Shown here: in pieces, positions 45,399 to 55,207 of the stretch
Numbering within the stretch: position 1 is the stretch's first letter
Layout: each line of letters starts with the position of its first letter
Made by a program: the position numbers and the translations under genes
Notes under the pieces: generated by a model
Databases searched by the model: none
Told to the model about the DNA's origin: nothing
The model's input: only the letters and a program-made list of their open reading frames with translations
DNA from: Erwinia_E haradaeae_F
GTDB lineage: Bacteria; Pseudomonadota; Gammaproteobacteria; Enterobacterales; Enterobacteriaceae
Assembly: GCF_900698855.1 (NCBI RefSeq)
Contig: NZ_LR217698.1
Location: forward strand, 1,013,357-1,077,356
Direction of reading: 5' to 3'
DNA: 64,000 nt

Positions 45399-47585
45399 AT
45401 GCCCGTAGTTCAGGTAGCTTTACCTATTCCTTATTCTAATAACGTTAACTATATAGTACCTATTCATATAAGAAATGTCATTATTGGTGGGCGAGTTCGC
45501 GTTCCCTTTGAAAATCGCCAAGCAATTGGTATAACTATATCTATTAAAGATAATAAAACACTCCCATATAAGAAGCTAGAAAAAATAAATTCAACATTAG
45601 ATGCACAGTCACTATATCATCCTACCCTGTGGCGAGTTTTGCATTGGATTGCTGAATACTATCATTTGTCATTAGGAATAATCCTGTTTCATGCCTTGCC
45701 AAGTTTATTATGTAGAGGAGCATTGATAGAAAACAAGCCCCTATATCAATGGGTAATTACTTCTAAAGGACGTAAAACAGTATCTAATGGTTTTCATACA
45801 CATACTAAGAAGGATAAACTGTTAACCACATTATATCATCGACCACTGTTGAGTTATCAAAAAAATAAAGATCAACTCACTGAGTTTATTCTTCAATCAC
45901 TAGCTTCTAAAGATCTATGTAAATTAGAAAAAATTACTTATTTTAAAGAGGATTGGCGCAAGACCTATTCCATTAATGATGTGCATTTACGTATGAATGA
46001 AAAACAGGAAATGGCTGTTAAATCTATCTATAAATCGAATCATACTTTCATCGCCTGGTTATTAATTTGGACTATTAACTATGATAAAACTGAAATCTAT
46101 CTTCGTATAATAGAAAAAACACTTTCTCAGGGAAAACAGATACTAATTTTAGTACCAAAAATTAGTTCAGTATTAAAGATGAATAAACTATGTAAAGAAC
46201 GGTTTAAAGCACCAATTGATGTTTTGTATTCTGCATTAAATCATACAAAACACTTAAGTGTTTGGAAAAAATCCAGGTCTGGCGAAATAGCTATTATTAT
46301 AGGAACTCAGTTAGCCTTATTCACCCCTTTGAACCAACCTGGACTCATTATTCTTGATGATGAACATCATCCATTTTATCAAGATAAAAGAGATTGGCAT
46401 TATAATGCTCGCGACCTAGCTGTATTGCGTGCTAAAAAAGAGAACATACCCATTATTATGGGCTCTGCCACTCCTGCATTAAAGACTCTGCATAATGTTC
46501 ATTTAGGCAAATATAACGCAATAAGTTTAACGCAGTCTCAAGACTGCACTAATTCCGTGACCCGTACTTTAATTGATTTAAAAAGCCCCTATTTAAAAAA
46601 TGGTTTATCAGAGTTTCTTGTAGAAAGAATTTCATTGCATTTGAATAATCACAATCAAATACTATTATTTCTAAATCACAGTGATTTTTCTCTTTCTCTG
46701 TTATGCAATAAATGTAATTGGATAATGAAATGTGAAAAATGCGATTGTTATTACACCTTACATAAAAAAATATACCAACTACGCTGTCATTATTGTACAA
46801 AGACAATAAATATACCAAAGAAATGTTTTCATTGTAACTCTGTTTTCCTAACACCAACTAAAATAAGTACAAAACAGATAAAACTTAACTTACAGACATT
46901 ATTCCCTCACATCCCTGTCACAAGTATTGATTCTGATAGAACCACTCCGACTAGCACATCTCTAGATCAACTAACAATTAATCATGGTGGTAAAGCTCAT
47001 ATTTTAATTGGAACAAAAGAACTTTTTCAGGAATGCTTCCTCTCACACGTAACGTTAATAGCTCTACCAGAGATAGATAGTATCTTATTTTCTACTGATT
47101 TTCAAGCTCTGGAGCATTTTTCCCAATTTTATCATCAAGTCATAAACATTTTAAATAATAACAAAAAAAAAGGAGAAATCATATTCCAAACTCGTTATCC
47201 AGAACATCCTTCTTTACAAGCTTTACTTAATAAAGACTACATGTTTTTTGCGAAAACAACACTTTTAGAACGTAAAAAATTTTTACTTCCACCATATACT
47301 AAACAAATATATTTTGAAGTAGAAGATAAAGATACAAAACATGCAAAATCCTTCCTAATACAACTCATTAATTTTATTCAATCAAGTCCAATATATAATG
47401 CATCCTTGCATATAATCGGTCCCGAGCCCGTCTCATCCGTTAATCAAAATAATGTATATAAATGGCAACTATCTCTGTATCATCAATCTCAATTTATTCT
47501 TTATCAATTGACAAAAGTCAGTCTAATATTTATTAAAAAGTTACTAACTGTAAGAAAAATTAAATGGAGATTAGAAATCCATTGA
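45399..47585 (+). CDS. priA: Primosomal protein PriA with degenerate helicase motifs
   Basis: PriA binds stalled forks and directs DnaB reloading. From ATG 45399 the product is 728 residues and begins MPVVQVALPIPY, matching E. coli; ATG 45372 would add nine residues. The N-terminal DNA-binding part and eight zinc cysteines (LLCNKCNW, KCEKCDC, LRCHYC, KKCFHC) are present. Motif III GSATPAL is kept. Walker A, normally GVTGSGKT, reads WTINYDKT: only K230 and T231 remain. Motif Ia VPEIGLTPQ reads VPKISSVLK, motif II DEEH reads DDEH, motif IV NRRGF reads NHSDF. Motif V MLAKGHHF reads ELFQECFL, and motif VI AGRAGRAGKQG reads INILNNNKKKG. ATP-driven unwinding is probably lost while the frame remains open. 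A run of nine A lies at 47163-47171. Confidence 0.93.
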   Translation: MPVVQVALPIPYSNNVNYIVPIHIRNVIIGGRVRVPFENRQAIGITISIKDNKTLPYKKLEKINSTLDAQSLYHPTLWRVLHWIAEYYHLSLGIILFHALPSLLCRGALIENKPLYQWVITSKGRKTVSNGFHTHTKKDKLLTTLYHRPLLSYQKNKDQLTEFILQSLASKDLCKLEKITYFKEDWRKTYSINDVHLRMNEKQEMAVKSIYKSNHTFIAWLLIWTINYDKTEIYLRIIEKTLSQGKQILILVPKISSVLKMNKLCKERFKAPIDVLYSALNHTKHLSVWKKSRSGEIAIIIGTQLALFTPLNQPGLIILDDEHHPFYQDKRDWHYNARDLAVLRAKKENIPIIMGSATPALKTLHNVHLGKYNAISLTQSQDCTNSVTRTLIDLKSPYLKNGLSEFLVERISLHLNNHNQILLFLNHSDFSLSLLCNKCNWIMKCEKCDCYYTLHKKIYQLRCHYCTKTINIPKKCFHCNSVFLTPTKISTKQIKLNLQTLFPHIPVTSIDSDRTTPTSTSLDQLTINHGGKAHILIGTKELFQECFLSHVTLIALPEIDSILFSTDFQALEHFSQFYHQVINILNNNKKKGEIIFQTRYPEHPSLQALLNKDYMFFAKTTLLERKKFLLPPYTKQIYFEVEDKDTKHAKSFLIQLINFIQSSPIYNASLHIIGPEPVSSVNQNNVYKWQLSLYHQSQFILYQLTKVSLIFIKKLLTVRKIKWRLEIH

Positions 47586-47699
47586 TTTCATTAATACTCA
47601 ATCACAAACTATTTTGATATAAAGATTCAAAATATAACAAATTCTCATGAATTTATAATTTACTCAAATAAACAGTTTTAATTAATTATCAATATGTTA

Positions 47700-49061
47700 T
47701 TAATGTCTTGTAAAACTAGTAGGTATCATATCTTTAATATTTCTCATCATTTTTTCCATACCTCCTTTTTTTATCTTTTGTACCATTTGTTGCATATCAT
47801 TTAACTGTTTAAGTAATCTATTAACATCTTGTACTGTCACACCTGAGCCAAAAGCGATTCGTCGTTTACGAGATCCCTTAATTATATGAGGACATTGACG
47901 TTCTTTGCGTGTCATTGATTGAATCATGGCTTCCATTCGTTTTAGAGAGGTGTTATTTAACTGTGATTGAATATGATCTGGGACCTCCTTCATTCCTGGT
48001 AATTTATTGAGCAAATTAGAAACACCACCTATATTACGAAATTGTTTTAATTGATTCAAAAAATCATTAAAATCCAGGTTATTATTCTTAAAAGTTTTTT
48101 GCGCTAATTTTTCAGCTTCAACTCGATCTACTTTATTCTCAATATCTTCAATTAAAGATAATATATCACCCATTCCTAAAATTCGCGAAGCAATTCGGTC
48201 AGGGTGAAAAGGTTCTAATGCCTCAAGTTTTTCTCCTACGCCCATAAATTTAATAGGTTTACCGGTGACATAACGAATCGATAACGCAGCTCCACCGCGG
48301 GCGTCGCCATCTAATTTTGTTAAAATTATACCAGTTAATTGCAATGATTCATTAAATGCTCGAGCAATATTAGCTGCATCCTGCCCAGTCATTGCATCAA
48401 CCACTAGTAACGTCTCTATTGGTTTAATCACTTTAGATAACTCTTTAAGTTCTTTCATTTTGAAACTGTCAAGATATAAACAACCTGAAGTATCTACTAT
48501 AAGAACGTCATGGAATCTTAACTTAGCTTGATGAAGCGCAGATTTGACAATATCAATAGGATTTTGATTTAAGTAAGATGAAAAAAAATCAAGTCCAATT
48601 TCCTTAGATAAAGTTTCTAATTGTTGAATTGCAGCTGGACGATAGATATCAGTGGAAACCATTAGAACTTTTTTTTTATATTTATCATGTAGTAGTTTGC
48701 TAATTTTAGCCACACTTGTAGTTTTTCCAGAACCCTGTTGACCCACTAAAAGAATTACTGCTGGAGGTTCAATTTTTAAATTAAGAGTTTCATTTTTTTC
48801 ACCCATTACCAAAGTTAGCTCATCTTTCATTAGTTTAATAAACTCTTGGCTTGGAGTAAGACTTTTATTTACTATCTGATTAATAGCGCGTTCTTTTACA
48901 TTTCTAATACATGAACGAACTACCGGTAAAGAAACATCTGCTTCTAATAATGATTTCCGAACTTCACGTAAGGTGTCTTTAAGATTATCTTCAGTTAATC
49001 TACCGCAACCTCTCATTTTTTTTAAAGCTTGTGATAAACTTTCAGTTAAATTATTGAACAT
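47700..49061 (-). CDS. ffh: Signal recognition particle protein Ffh
   Basis: GTPase of the signal recognition particle that, with 4.5S RNA, targets nascent membrane proteins to FtsY. 453 residues, as in E. coli. Order: N domain, G domain with GQQGSGKTTSVAKI (G1), VVDAMTGQDAAN, LTKLDGDARGGAAL (G4), then the M domain with GSRKRRIAFGSGVTVQDVN and a basic, Met-rich end. The G3 motif DTAGR reads DTSGC, losing a normally invariant arginine. A nine-A stretch lies in the coding strand at Tyr-Lys-Lys-Lys near 48669-48677. Confidence 0.97.
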   Translation of the reverse strand: MFNNLTESLSQALKKMRGCGRLTEDNLKDTLREVRKSLLEADVSLPVVRSCIRNVKERAINQIVNKSLTPSQEFIKLMKDELTLVMGEKNETLNLKIEPPAVILLVGQQGSGKTTSVAKISKLLHDKYKKKVLMVSTDIYRPAAIQQLETLSKEIGLDFFSSYLNQNPIDIVKSALHQAKLRFHDVLIVDTSGCLYLDSFKMKELKELSKVIKPIETLLVVDAMTGQDAANIARAFNESLQLTGIILTKLDGDARGGAALSIRYVTGKPIKFMGVGEKLEALEPFHPDRIASRILGMGDILSLIEDIENKVDRVEAEKLAQKTFKNNNLDFNDFLNQLKQFRNIGGVSNLLNKLPGMKEVPDHIQSQLNNTSLKRMEAMIQSMTRKERQCPHIIKGSRKRRIAFGSGVTVQDVNRLLKQLNDMQQMVQKIKKGGMEKMMRNIKDMIPTSFTRH

Positions 49062-49514
49062 ATTTTATGTCTCATAATAATCAAATCATCTTAAGGAAGT
49101 AAATGTTTTAAGAAATGACATTTAAATATTTAATTATTATAAAATAATTAGATTTATAAAACTTTCTTCCAGTTAAATAGATTACATTTTTTTAGATAAT
49201 ATCAATTAATATCTATTAAATTTTAATATAAATCATTTATTGTATCGATTAAATTTAATGTTAGTAATTACAGAAAAAGGTTAAAAACCACTCTCACCAG
49301 TTTATTAAGAATTGATTTGAAATACCTTTTTGATTAAAATCATAAATTTTATCGTAAATAAACTATTTAAATTAAAAATCAATCAGATAAAAATATAAAA
49401 AAATTAGCTGTATTAATAAATTGCAATTTACCTATCTGTAGATAGGCTATTAATGGGATAATCTTTTTATATTAAAATAATCATTTTTCACTTATAGATT
49501 ACAAATTAAAATCT
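49062..49514. other. Non-coding stretch between ffh and tRNA-Ile(CAU)
   Basis: 453 AT-rich bases, nothing recognised beyond presumed ffh leader and tRNA 3' trailer. G and C are roughly balanced here, unlike the C-rich spacers to the left. Confidence 0.55.
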
Positions 49515-49591
49515 TGGTGGCCCCTGCTGGACTTGAACCAGCGACCAAGCGATTATGAGTCGCCTGCTCTAACCGTCTGAGCTAAGGGGCC
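49515..49591 (-). tRNA. ileX: tRNA-Ile2 (anticodon CAU, lysidine-modified type)
   Basis: The gene reads GGCCCCTTAGCTCAG at the 5' end and GACTCATAATCGC around the anticodon, with an encoded CCA. The acceptor GGCCCCTTAGC and the anticodon arm agree with E. coli ileX/ileY tRNA-Ile2, not with elongator Met tRNA (which begins GGCTACGTAGC). TilS must convert C34 to lysidine so that it reads AUA; tilS lies about 1 kb away on the same strand. Confidence 0.93.
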
Positions 49592-50537
49592 TTTAAAAGA
49601 AAGGTATTGTAAAATATTACTCATAATTACACTCATATTTAATGAGTGAGTCAATATATTTTAAATCATATAACATGATATTATCATAGATAATCTCTAT
49701 TATCCTATAATAATCTTTTATTCTGATTGAAACAACTGACATGAACATGTCTTTTTCATTTAATTTAGGTTTTAAATAAAATAAATTATATTTTTATATA
49801 GAAAAATAAATTAGCTTAATAAAATTATTATAATTCTTATCCATTCAAAATCAATTATACAAACATTTTTTGTTAAATTACTTTGAGGTAGAGTAATTGA
49901 GAGAATTACTTCTTTGATTTTAAAATTAAAGATATCATAATATATGAACATACAAACTTAAATTGTTACATTAACACTAAGTTTTCTAACTAATAAAAAC
50001 ATCAAATTCATGAATCACAGATATACATGATTTTTAGTCATGATAAAAGCTATTAAATCGACTCATACTAAAAAAATCTATAACACATAAATGTTATAGA
50101 GCTTTCTTTCAATTTTAAATTGACACTAAAATATGTTATTATTTTTATGATCAAAAAGTATTTTCATACTACATTTGTACTCAAAAATTGATTTAATGTA
50201 GGAGTTATTCTAGTTGTAATATTATCATAATTTTTATCAATTTTATACAGTTTTATTATGTATTAATTGATAGATAAAATTTCTATAATTAATTTCTTGT
50301 ATTGTTTTATAAAAAGATTGTTATATATTACATTAATAAAAAATTATTATTCATTTTTAGTATAATGTTAGTATAAACTTCTCTAGTGGTTTTCAAGTTT
50401 ACACGTAAGTTATTATCATAACTATATTGGTAATAGTATATTTATATTTAATATAAGTGATCTCTTTTATAGATATTTATTAATATTTATTCTTTTTGAT
50501 TTATTAAATTAGAATGATTATTTTTTTAATAATGAAA
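49592..50537. other. Non-coding stretch between tRNA-Ile(CAU) and tilS
   Basis: 946 bases, no supported gene. It contains a terminator-like hairpin (50077-50100) and one weak DnaA-box-like word (TTATCCATT, 49837-49845). From about 50.2 kb rightward the plus strand becomes richer in G and T. Confidence 0.55.
50070..50100 (-). terminator. Terminator-like hairpin downstream of tilS
   Basis: Minus strand: 9-base perfect arms (50092-50100 and 50077-50085), 6-base loop, followed by seven T. It lies about 440 bases beyond the tilS stop codon, and would also insulate the downstream tRNA. The stem is AT-rich, so it is weak. Confidence 0.45.
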
Positions 50538-51860
50538 TTAATTTTTATTTAGCAATAAACTTGACCAAGAAACACACCATGGCTTCTGATCTATTTTAGG
50601 AAGTCCATCTAAAGTTATAAATACACCAACAGCAGCAATAAAAACTTCTCCATAAAAAATTAAAGGAATGCGTGTACGCTTCCATGGTGGAATCTTATAC
50701 TCTTGCCATATTTTCTTTAACGAACGACTCCTAGAACGACCTAGGATTTTATATATTCCACATGAATAGAAACGTATGTTAACACTAATATTTGTGACAG
50801 GATAACGCAACGCTATACCATTTGAAGACTGAGTCAGTTGACCTAATCCATCAGGTAATAATAGAGGTTTCCAAGGTCGCTCCCATAATAACTTAACATC
50901 AATCAGTGACGTTCTCGATTCTATATAATATAATCGAGAACGAAAACGCCTAACTTCTCGCAATCCAATTTTTAAACATGGATTTGCATCTGGACGACTC
51001 ATTATTACTTCTGTCCATATTCGTTGCAATCCATCGCAAGATGGCAACTCACCATTGTATTGATAAGAAATCCATCTACGTAATAACGCAGAACGACGAG
51101 CATAGCTCATTGTTAATAATGGTATATAATTTAATGAATTAGAGGAATCTATTAAAGAATTTAATGTTTCTGATAAGAATTCATCTAATAAGCGTTCTTG
51201 TTCACCACATAATCTTGCGCTACGTGAGACTGTTTTAGAAAAATATGGCCACCTTTTTTTGAGTAAAGGCACTACTTGTAAACGTAAAAAATTACGATCA
51301 TAACGCATATTATGATTACTTTCGTCTTCAATCCAGATAAGACCATGGTGGTTGGCTAATTCTTCTAATGCCTTTCGTGTATAAGTCAGAAGAGGACGAA
51401 AATGGTGCCTACCTCTTTGACTTCGTTGAGGAGACATTGCTGCTATACCAGCCGGACCGCTACCACGCTTTAATGCTAACAAGACCGTTTCACACTGATC
51501 ATCTTGATGATGACCAGTAAGTAATACCTCTTCTGATAAGAGTATTCTATACAAAGCATTATAACGTTCTTGACGTGCTGAAGACTCTAATCCATATTTT
51601 TTAATATTAACTTGAATACTTTGTACTACCAAAGGCACTTTCCAAATATTACACTGATTTTGGCAATGAACAATCCAGAGTTTAGAAGAATCATGCAACC
51701 CATGATCAATATAAGCCGCCCGAAGGTTAAAATCACTTGATCGGTCACGTAGTTGAACTAATTGATGAAGAAGAACACTGGAATCCAAGCCACCGCTATA
51801 AGCTATCAACACAGAGCGTTGATTTAAAAGAAATTTTTCTAGATTAATAATAGAAAACAT
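50538..51860 (-). CDS. tilS: tRNA(Ile)-lysidine synthase TilS
   Basis: Attaches lysine to C34 of tRNA-Ile2, switching it from AUG to AUA decoding; essential where that tRNA is used. From ATG 51860 the product is 440 residues (E. coli 432). The PP-loop is LIAYSGGLDSSVLLHQL near residue 16. GHHQDDQCETVLLALKRGSGPAG, WIEDESNHNMRYDRNFLR and the C-terminal LKKIWQEYKIPPWKR are conserved. A GTG ten codons upstream (51890) is an alternative, but ATG 51860 puts the PP-loop at the E. coli position. Confidence 0.94.
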   Translation of the reverse strand: MFSIINLEKFLLNQRSVLIAYSGGLDSSVLLHQLVQLRDRSSDFNLRAAYIDHGLHDSSKLWIVHCQNQCNIWKVPLVVQSIQVNIKKYGLESSARQERYNALYRILLSEEVLLTGHHQDDQCETVLLALKRGSGPAGIAAMSPQRSQRGRHHFRPLLTYTRKALEELANHHGLIWIEDESNHNMRYDRNFLRLQVVPLLKKRWPYFSKTVSRSARLCGEQERLLDEFLSETLNSLIDSSNSLNYIPLLTMSYARRSALLRRWISYQYNGELPSCDGLQRIWTEVIMSRPDANPCLKIGLREVRRFRSRLYYIESRTSLIDVKLLWERPWKPLLLPDGLGQLTQSSNGIALRYPVTNISVNIRFYSCGIYKILGRSRSRSLKKIWQEYKIPPWKRTRIPLIFYGEVFIAAVGVFITLDGLPKIDQKPWCVSWSSLLLNKN

Positions 51861-53013
51861 TTTTATATAGTCGCAAAGAAGAAAAATCACCAGATATCAG
51901 ATATAATAAGTAATCTTTCTAGGTAATTAACTTAAATGTATATTGTTGAATATACATTCTATAGAATTGCAAATTAACGAATCTTGAATATTTATTAACT
52001 AGTCATGTTGTCATCTGTAATTGTACTACTTTGAATTAAAAAAAATAAAATATTACATATTAGTAATATAAAATTAATAATTAATTTTATTTTTATACAT
52101 AATTTATAGATAATTGTACTAGATAAAATCGTATGTTTATTTATTAAACAAATATAAGATCATAACAATATCTTTACAATATAAGTTATGATTGCATAAC
52201 ATTAATCTGAAATTCAGCTCTAAGTAAATCAATTACATTGAATCACTTATACAATATGATATCAAAATAATAACAGAATTTATATTCTTAAATTTTATTT
52301 TTGATTTTTAATATTTTTTCAATTATTTATATTTATAAATATAAATAATTTTATTAGCTATATTGATTTTGTACGAATAATAATTTTGAATAATCTACAT
52401 ATTTCAAAAATATTATATTTTATATATAAAACTCATTATAGAATAAGCAAACCTTACAATCAGATAACAAAGATATTGAAATAATTTAATTTTTAATTAA
52501 AAAATTTACTCAAATTACCTTTTACGATAAGAAATAGGTTAATACCTTTCTCATTTGTATTTCTGTCATTATCTGGGTTATGAACATCGAATTAATAAAT
52601 TAAATTTTAATATAAAAAATAACATAAAGCTATTAATCAAACACATTTGAATAATTTAGAAATAATTTATATATATTTTAGGTAGTTACTTTATTGAAAT
52701 TTACTTAATAAAAATCTATTAGCATTCAGTTTTATATTTAATTATATAATATATGTTACTTTATATAACAAATTTATATTTTTAATATATATAAAGTCTT
52801 ATATGTGATGAATAGTGACTTAATCGTTTAAAAATACTGTATTAAAAATTTTACAGACAAAGTAACAATTAGAATTCCTGGATCACCCAACACAACTTAT
52901 CAATTACAACTCCAATAATATAAGTATGATCATAATATTTCAATCATAAATGTTGAGTGTAAATCCAGGTTTTCTAGTATTGAATACTATAAGATTAAAT
53001 CTTATTGACTAAA
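51861..53013. other. Non-coding stretch between tilS and ihfB
   Basis: About 1.1 kb, extremely AT-rich (notably 52060-52500 and 52620-52800), no supported gene. It lies inside the zone where the strand composition switches, so it is one candidate for a replication origin. No DnaA-box cluster was seen. A patch near 52861-52980 is less AT-rich. Confidence 0.5.
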
Positions 53014-53298
53014 TTAATCACTAAGGTTAGCTCGATTACGTAATGCTTTTCCTGGTTTAAAATGTAGTACAGATTTTCCTTTTAACTGTACTTTCTCCCC
53101 AGTTTTAGGATTACGACCAATACGAGATGAGCGATAATGTAAAGAAAAGCTGCCAAATCCTCGAATTTCGATACGCTCACCTTTAGATAGTATACCAATC
53201 ATCTGTTCTAGTATCTCGTGTATTGCATCTTCAATAATTTCTACTGAAATATGCGATTGTTGTTCAGCTAACCTTGCAATTAGTTCCGCCTTGGTCAC
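53014..53298 (-). CDS. ihfB: Integration host factor beta subunit
   Basis: Subunit of the DNA-bending heterodimer IHF. 94 residues as in E. coli. MTKAELIARLAEQQSHI, EQMIGILSKGERIEIRGFG, the intercalating-arm region GRNPKTGEKVQLKGKSV and HFKPGKALRNRAN are conserved. The start is GTG 53298, with GGAGG 5 bases upstream. It follows rpsA by 81 bases, as in the E. coli rpsA-ihfB unit. The alpha partner is not in the window. Confidence 0.96.
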   Translation of the reverse strand: MTKAELIARLAEQQSHISVEIIEDAIHEILEQMIGILSKGERIEIRGFGSFSLHYRSSRIGRNPKTGEKVQLKGKSVLHFKPGKALRNRANLSD

Positions 53299-53379
53299 AA
53301 AATCCTCCGTTAAATTACCAATTAAAATAATTGTGATAACTCAACTTTCTTTCTAAAAACAATATTGTATAAACTAGTT

Positions 53380-55053
53380 TTATTCACTTTGTGCAGCTTT
53401 AAAGGCTTCAGTCATTACATTAGAAATGTTACTACCCTCTTGCTCTTTGTTAACAAGATTACTATTATCTCGTTCATCTATTTTATCCTTGGATCGAGAT
53501 GATAGATTTACTATACGATTTTTGCGATCTGCACCATTAAATTGAGCTGTAATGTAATCACCTACTTTGAATATAAAATCAGAATTTTCTGTATGTTCTG
53601 ATGTTGTTTCGATTAAACGAAGATATCCTTCTACACCATCATCTAATTTTACTGTAGCACCTTTTGAATCAATAAATGTGATTTTCCCATTCACAAGAGT
53701 GCCTTTTTTATTTAATACAAGATAATTACTAAATGGATCTTCTACTAATTGCTTTACGCCTAAAGAAATACGTTCACGTTCCGAATCAACTTGTAAAACT
53801 ACAGTAGCAATGTCATCACCTTTTCTGTAATCCCGTATAGCTTCTTCACCTGTATTATTCCAAGAAATATCAGATAAATGAACTAAACCATCAATACCAC
53901 CTTCTAAGCCTATAAAAATACCAAAATCTGTAATGGATTTAATTTTTCCTATAACTCGATCGCCCTTGTTATAAGTTTCAGAAAATTTCTTCCAAGGATT
54001 GGCCTGGCATTGTTTGAGACCAAGAGAGATACGACGACGCTCTTCATCAATATCGAGAACCATCACTTCTACTGTATCCGATACATTAACAATTTTAGAT
54101 GGATGGATATTTTTATTAGTCCAATCCATTTCTGATATATGTACTAAACCTTCAACGCCTTCTTCAACTTCAACAAAACATCCATAATCTGCTAGATTTG
54201 TTACACGACCAATCAATTGAGTGCCTTCTGGGTAACGTGTAGAAATAGCTACCCATGGATCTTCTCCCATTTGTTTTAAGCCTAATGAGACACGAGTTCG
54301 TTCACGATCGAATTTTAGAATTTTCACTAAGATTTCATCGCCAACAACAACAATTTCACTAGGATGTTTTACACGCTTCCACGCCATATCAGTAATGTGA
54401 AGTAATCCGTCAACGCCACCTAGATCAACAAATGCACCGTAATCAGTAAGGTTTTTAACTATTCCGCGTACTTCTAATCCTTCTTGTAAATTAGTTAAAA
54501 GGTGATCACGTTCTGCACTACTTTCTGATTCGATAACAGATCGACGAGATACTACAACATTATTTCGTTTTTGATCTAGTTTTATAACTTTAAACTCTAG
54601 TTCTTTACCTTCTAAATGCAGCGTATCACGAACTGGACGAACATCTACTAAGGAGCCTGGTAAGAATGCACGAATACCAGCTAGTTCAACTGTAAACCCC
54701 CCTTTAACTTTTCCATTGATCACACCAGTAACAGTTTCTGCTTTTTCATAAGCCTTTTCTAAAGCAATCCAAGCTTCGTAGCGTTTAGCTTTTTCTCGAG
54801 ATAATAGTGTTTCTCCAAAACCATCTTCTACTGCATCTAAAGCAACATCCACTTTATCACCAACTCGGATTTCTAGCCTACCAGATGTGTTTTTAAATTG
54901 TTCTGTAGAGATTGTAGATTCAGATTTTAGACCTGCATCAACAACAACAACATCTTTGTCAATGGATAACACTATACCACGAACGATAGAGCCAGGTCGA
55001 GTTTCAATTTTTTTTAGAGATTCTTCAAATAGTAAAGCAAAAGATTCAGTCAT
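53380..55053 (-). CDS. rpsA: 30S ribosomal protein S1
   Basis: Binds mRNA and brings it to the 30S subunit, essential for messages with weak Shine-Dalgarno sites. 557 residues, as in E. coli, with six S1 (OB-fold) domains; repeats such as DYGAFVDLGGVDGLLHITDM, DYGCFVEVEEGVEGLVHISE and DFGIFIGLEGGIDGLVHLSD are clear. No good Shine-Dalgarno precedes ATG 55053, which is the E. coli situation. A short hairpin with a GGA loop lies upstream (55090-55106), consistent with S1 autoregulation. Confidence 0.98.
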   Translation of the reverse strand: MTESFALLFEESLKKIETRPGSIVRGIVLSIDKDVVVVDAGLKSESTISTEQFKNTSGRLEIRVGDKVDVALDAVEDGFGETLLSREKAKRYEAWIALEKAYEKAETVTGVINGKVKGGFTVELAGIRAFLPGSLVDVRPVRDTLHLEGKELEFKVIKLDQKRNNVVVSRRSVIESESSAERDHLLTNLQEGLEVRGIVKNLTDYGAFVDLGGVDGLLHITDMAWKRVKHPSEIVVVGDEILVKILKFDRERTRVSLGLKQMGEDPWVAISTRYPEGTQLIGRVTNLADYGCFVEVEEGVEGLVHISEMDWTNKNIHPSKIVNVSDTVEVMVLDIDEERRRISLGLKQCQANPWKKFSETYNKGDRVIGKIKSITDFGIFIGLEGGIDGLVHLSDISWNNTGEEAIRDYRKGDDIATVVLQVDSERERISLGVKQLVEDPFSNYLVLNKKGTLVNGKITFIDSKGATVKLDDGVEGYLRLIETTSEHTENSDFIFKVGDYITAQFNGADRKNRIVNLSSRSKDKIDERDNSNLVNKEQEGSNISNVMTEAFKAAQSE

Positions 55054-55089
55054 AATTGGTAATCTTCAGGATTCTTAAATTTAACATCC

Positions 55090-55106
55090 CCTGTCATCCT
55101 GACAGG
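55090..55106 (-). promoter_or_regulatory. rpsA leader hairpin with GGA loop
   Basis: The minus strand forms CCTGTCA-GGA-TGACAGG, a perfect 7-bp stem with a GGA triloop, 37-53 bases before the rpsA start. In E. coli the rpsA leader folds into hairpins with GGA in the loops that replace a Shine-Dalgarno and mediate repression by free S1. The matching loop and position support the same role here. Confidence 0.65.
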
Positions 55107-55207
55107 TAGAATTTTGTGGCATGATCCATGGTATCCATCACATAGAATTAGATAAATGATTCTGTACTATCTAACTTTTTTACAGATTCAATGAACATTC
55201 CTCAGAT

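Noticed and set aside
49515..49591. Elongator tRNA-Met
   Set aside because: The anticodon is CAT, but the acceptor and anticodon stems agree with tRNA-Ile2 (lysidine type), and tilS is nearby.
49837..49845. DnaA box
   Set aside because: TTATCCATT matches only 7 of 9 consensus positions and stands alone; not enough to call an origin element.
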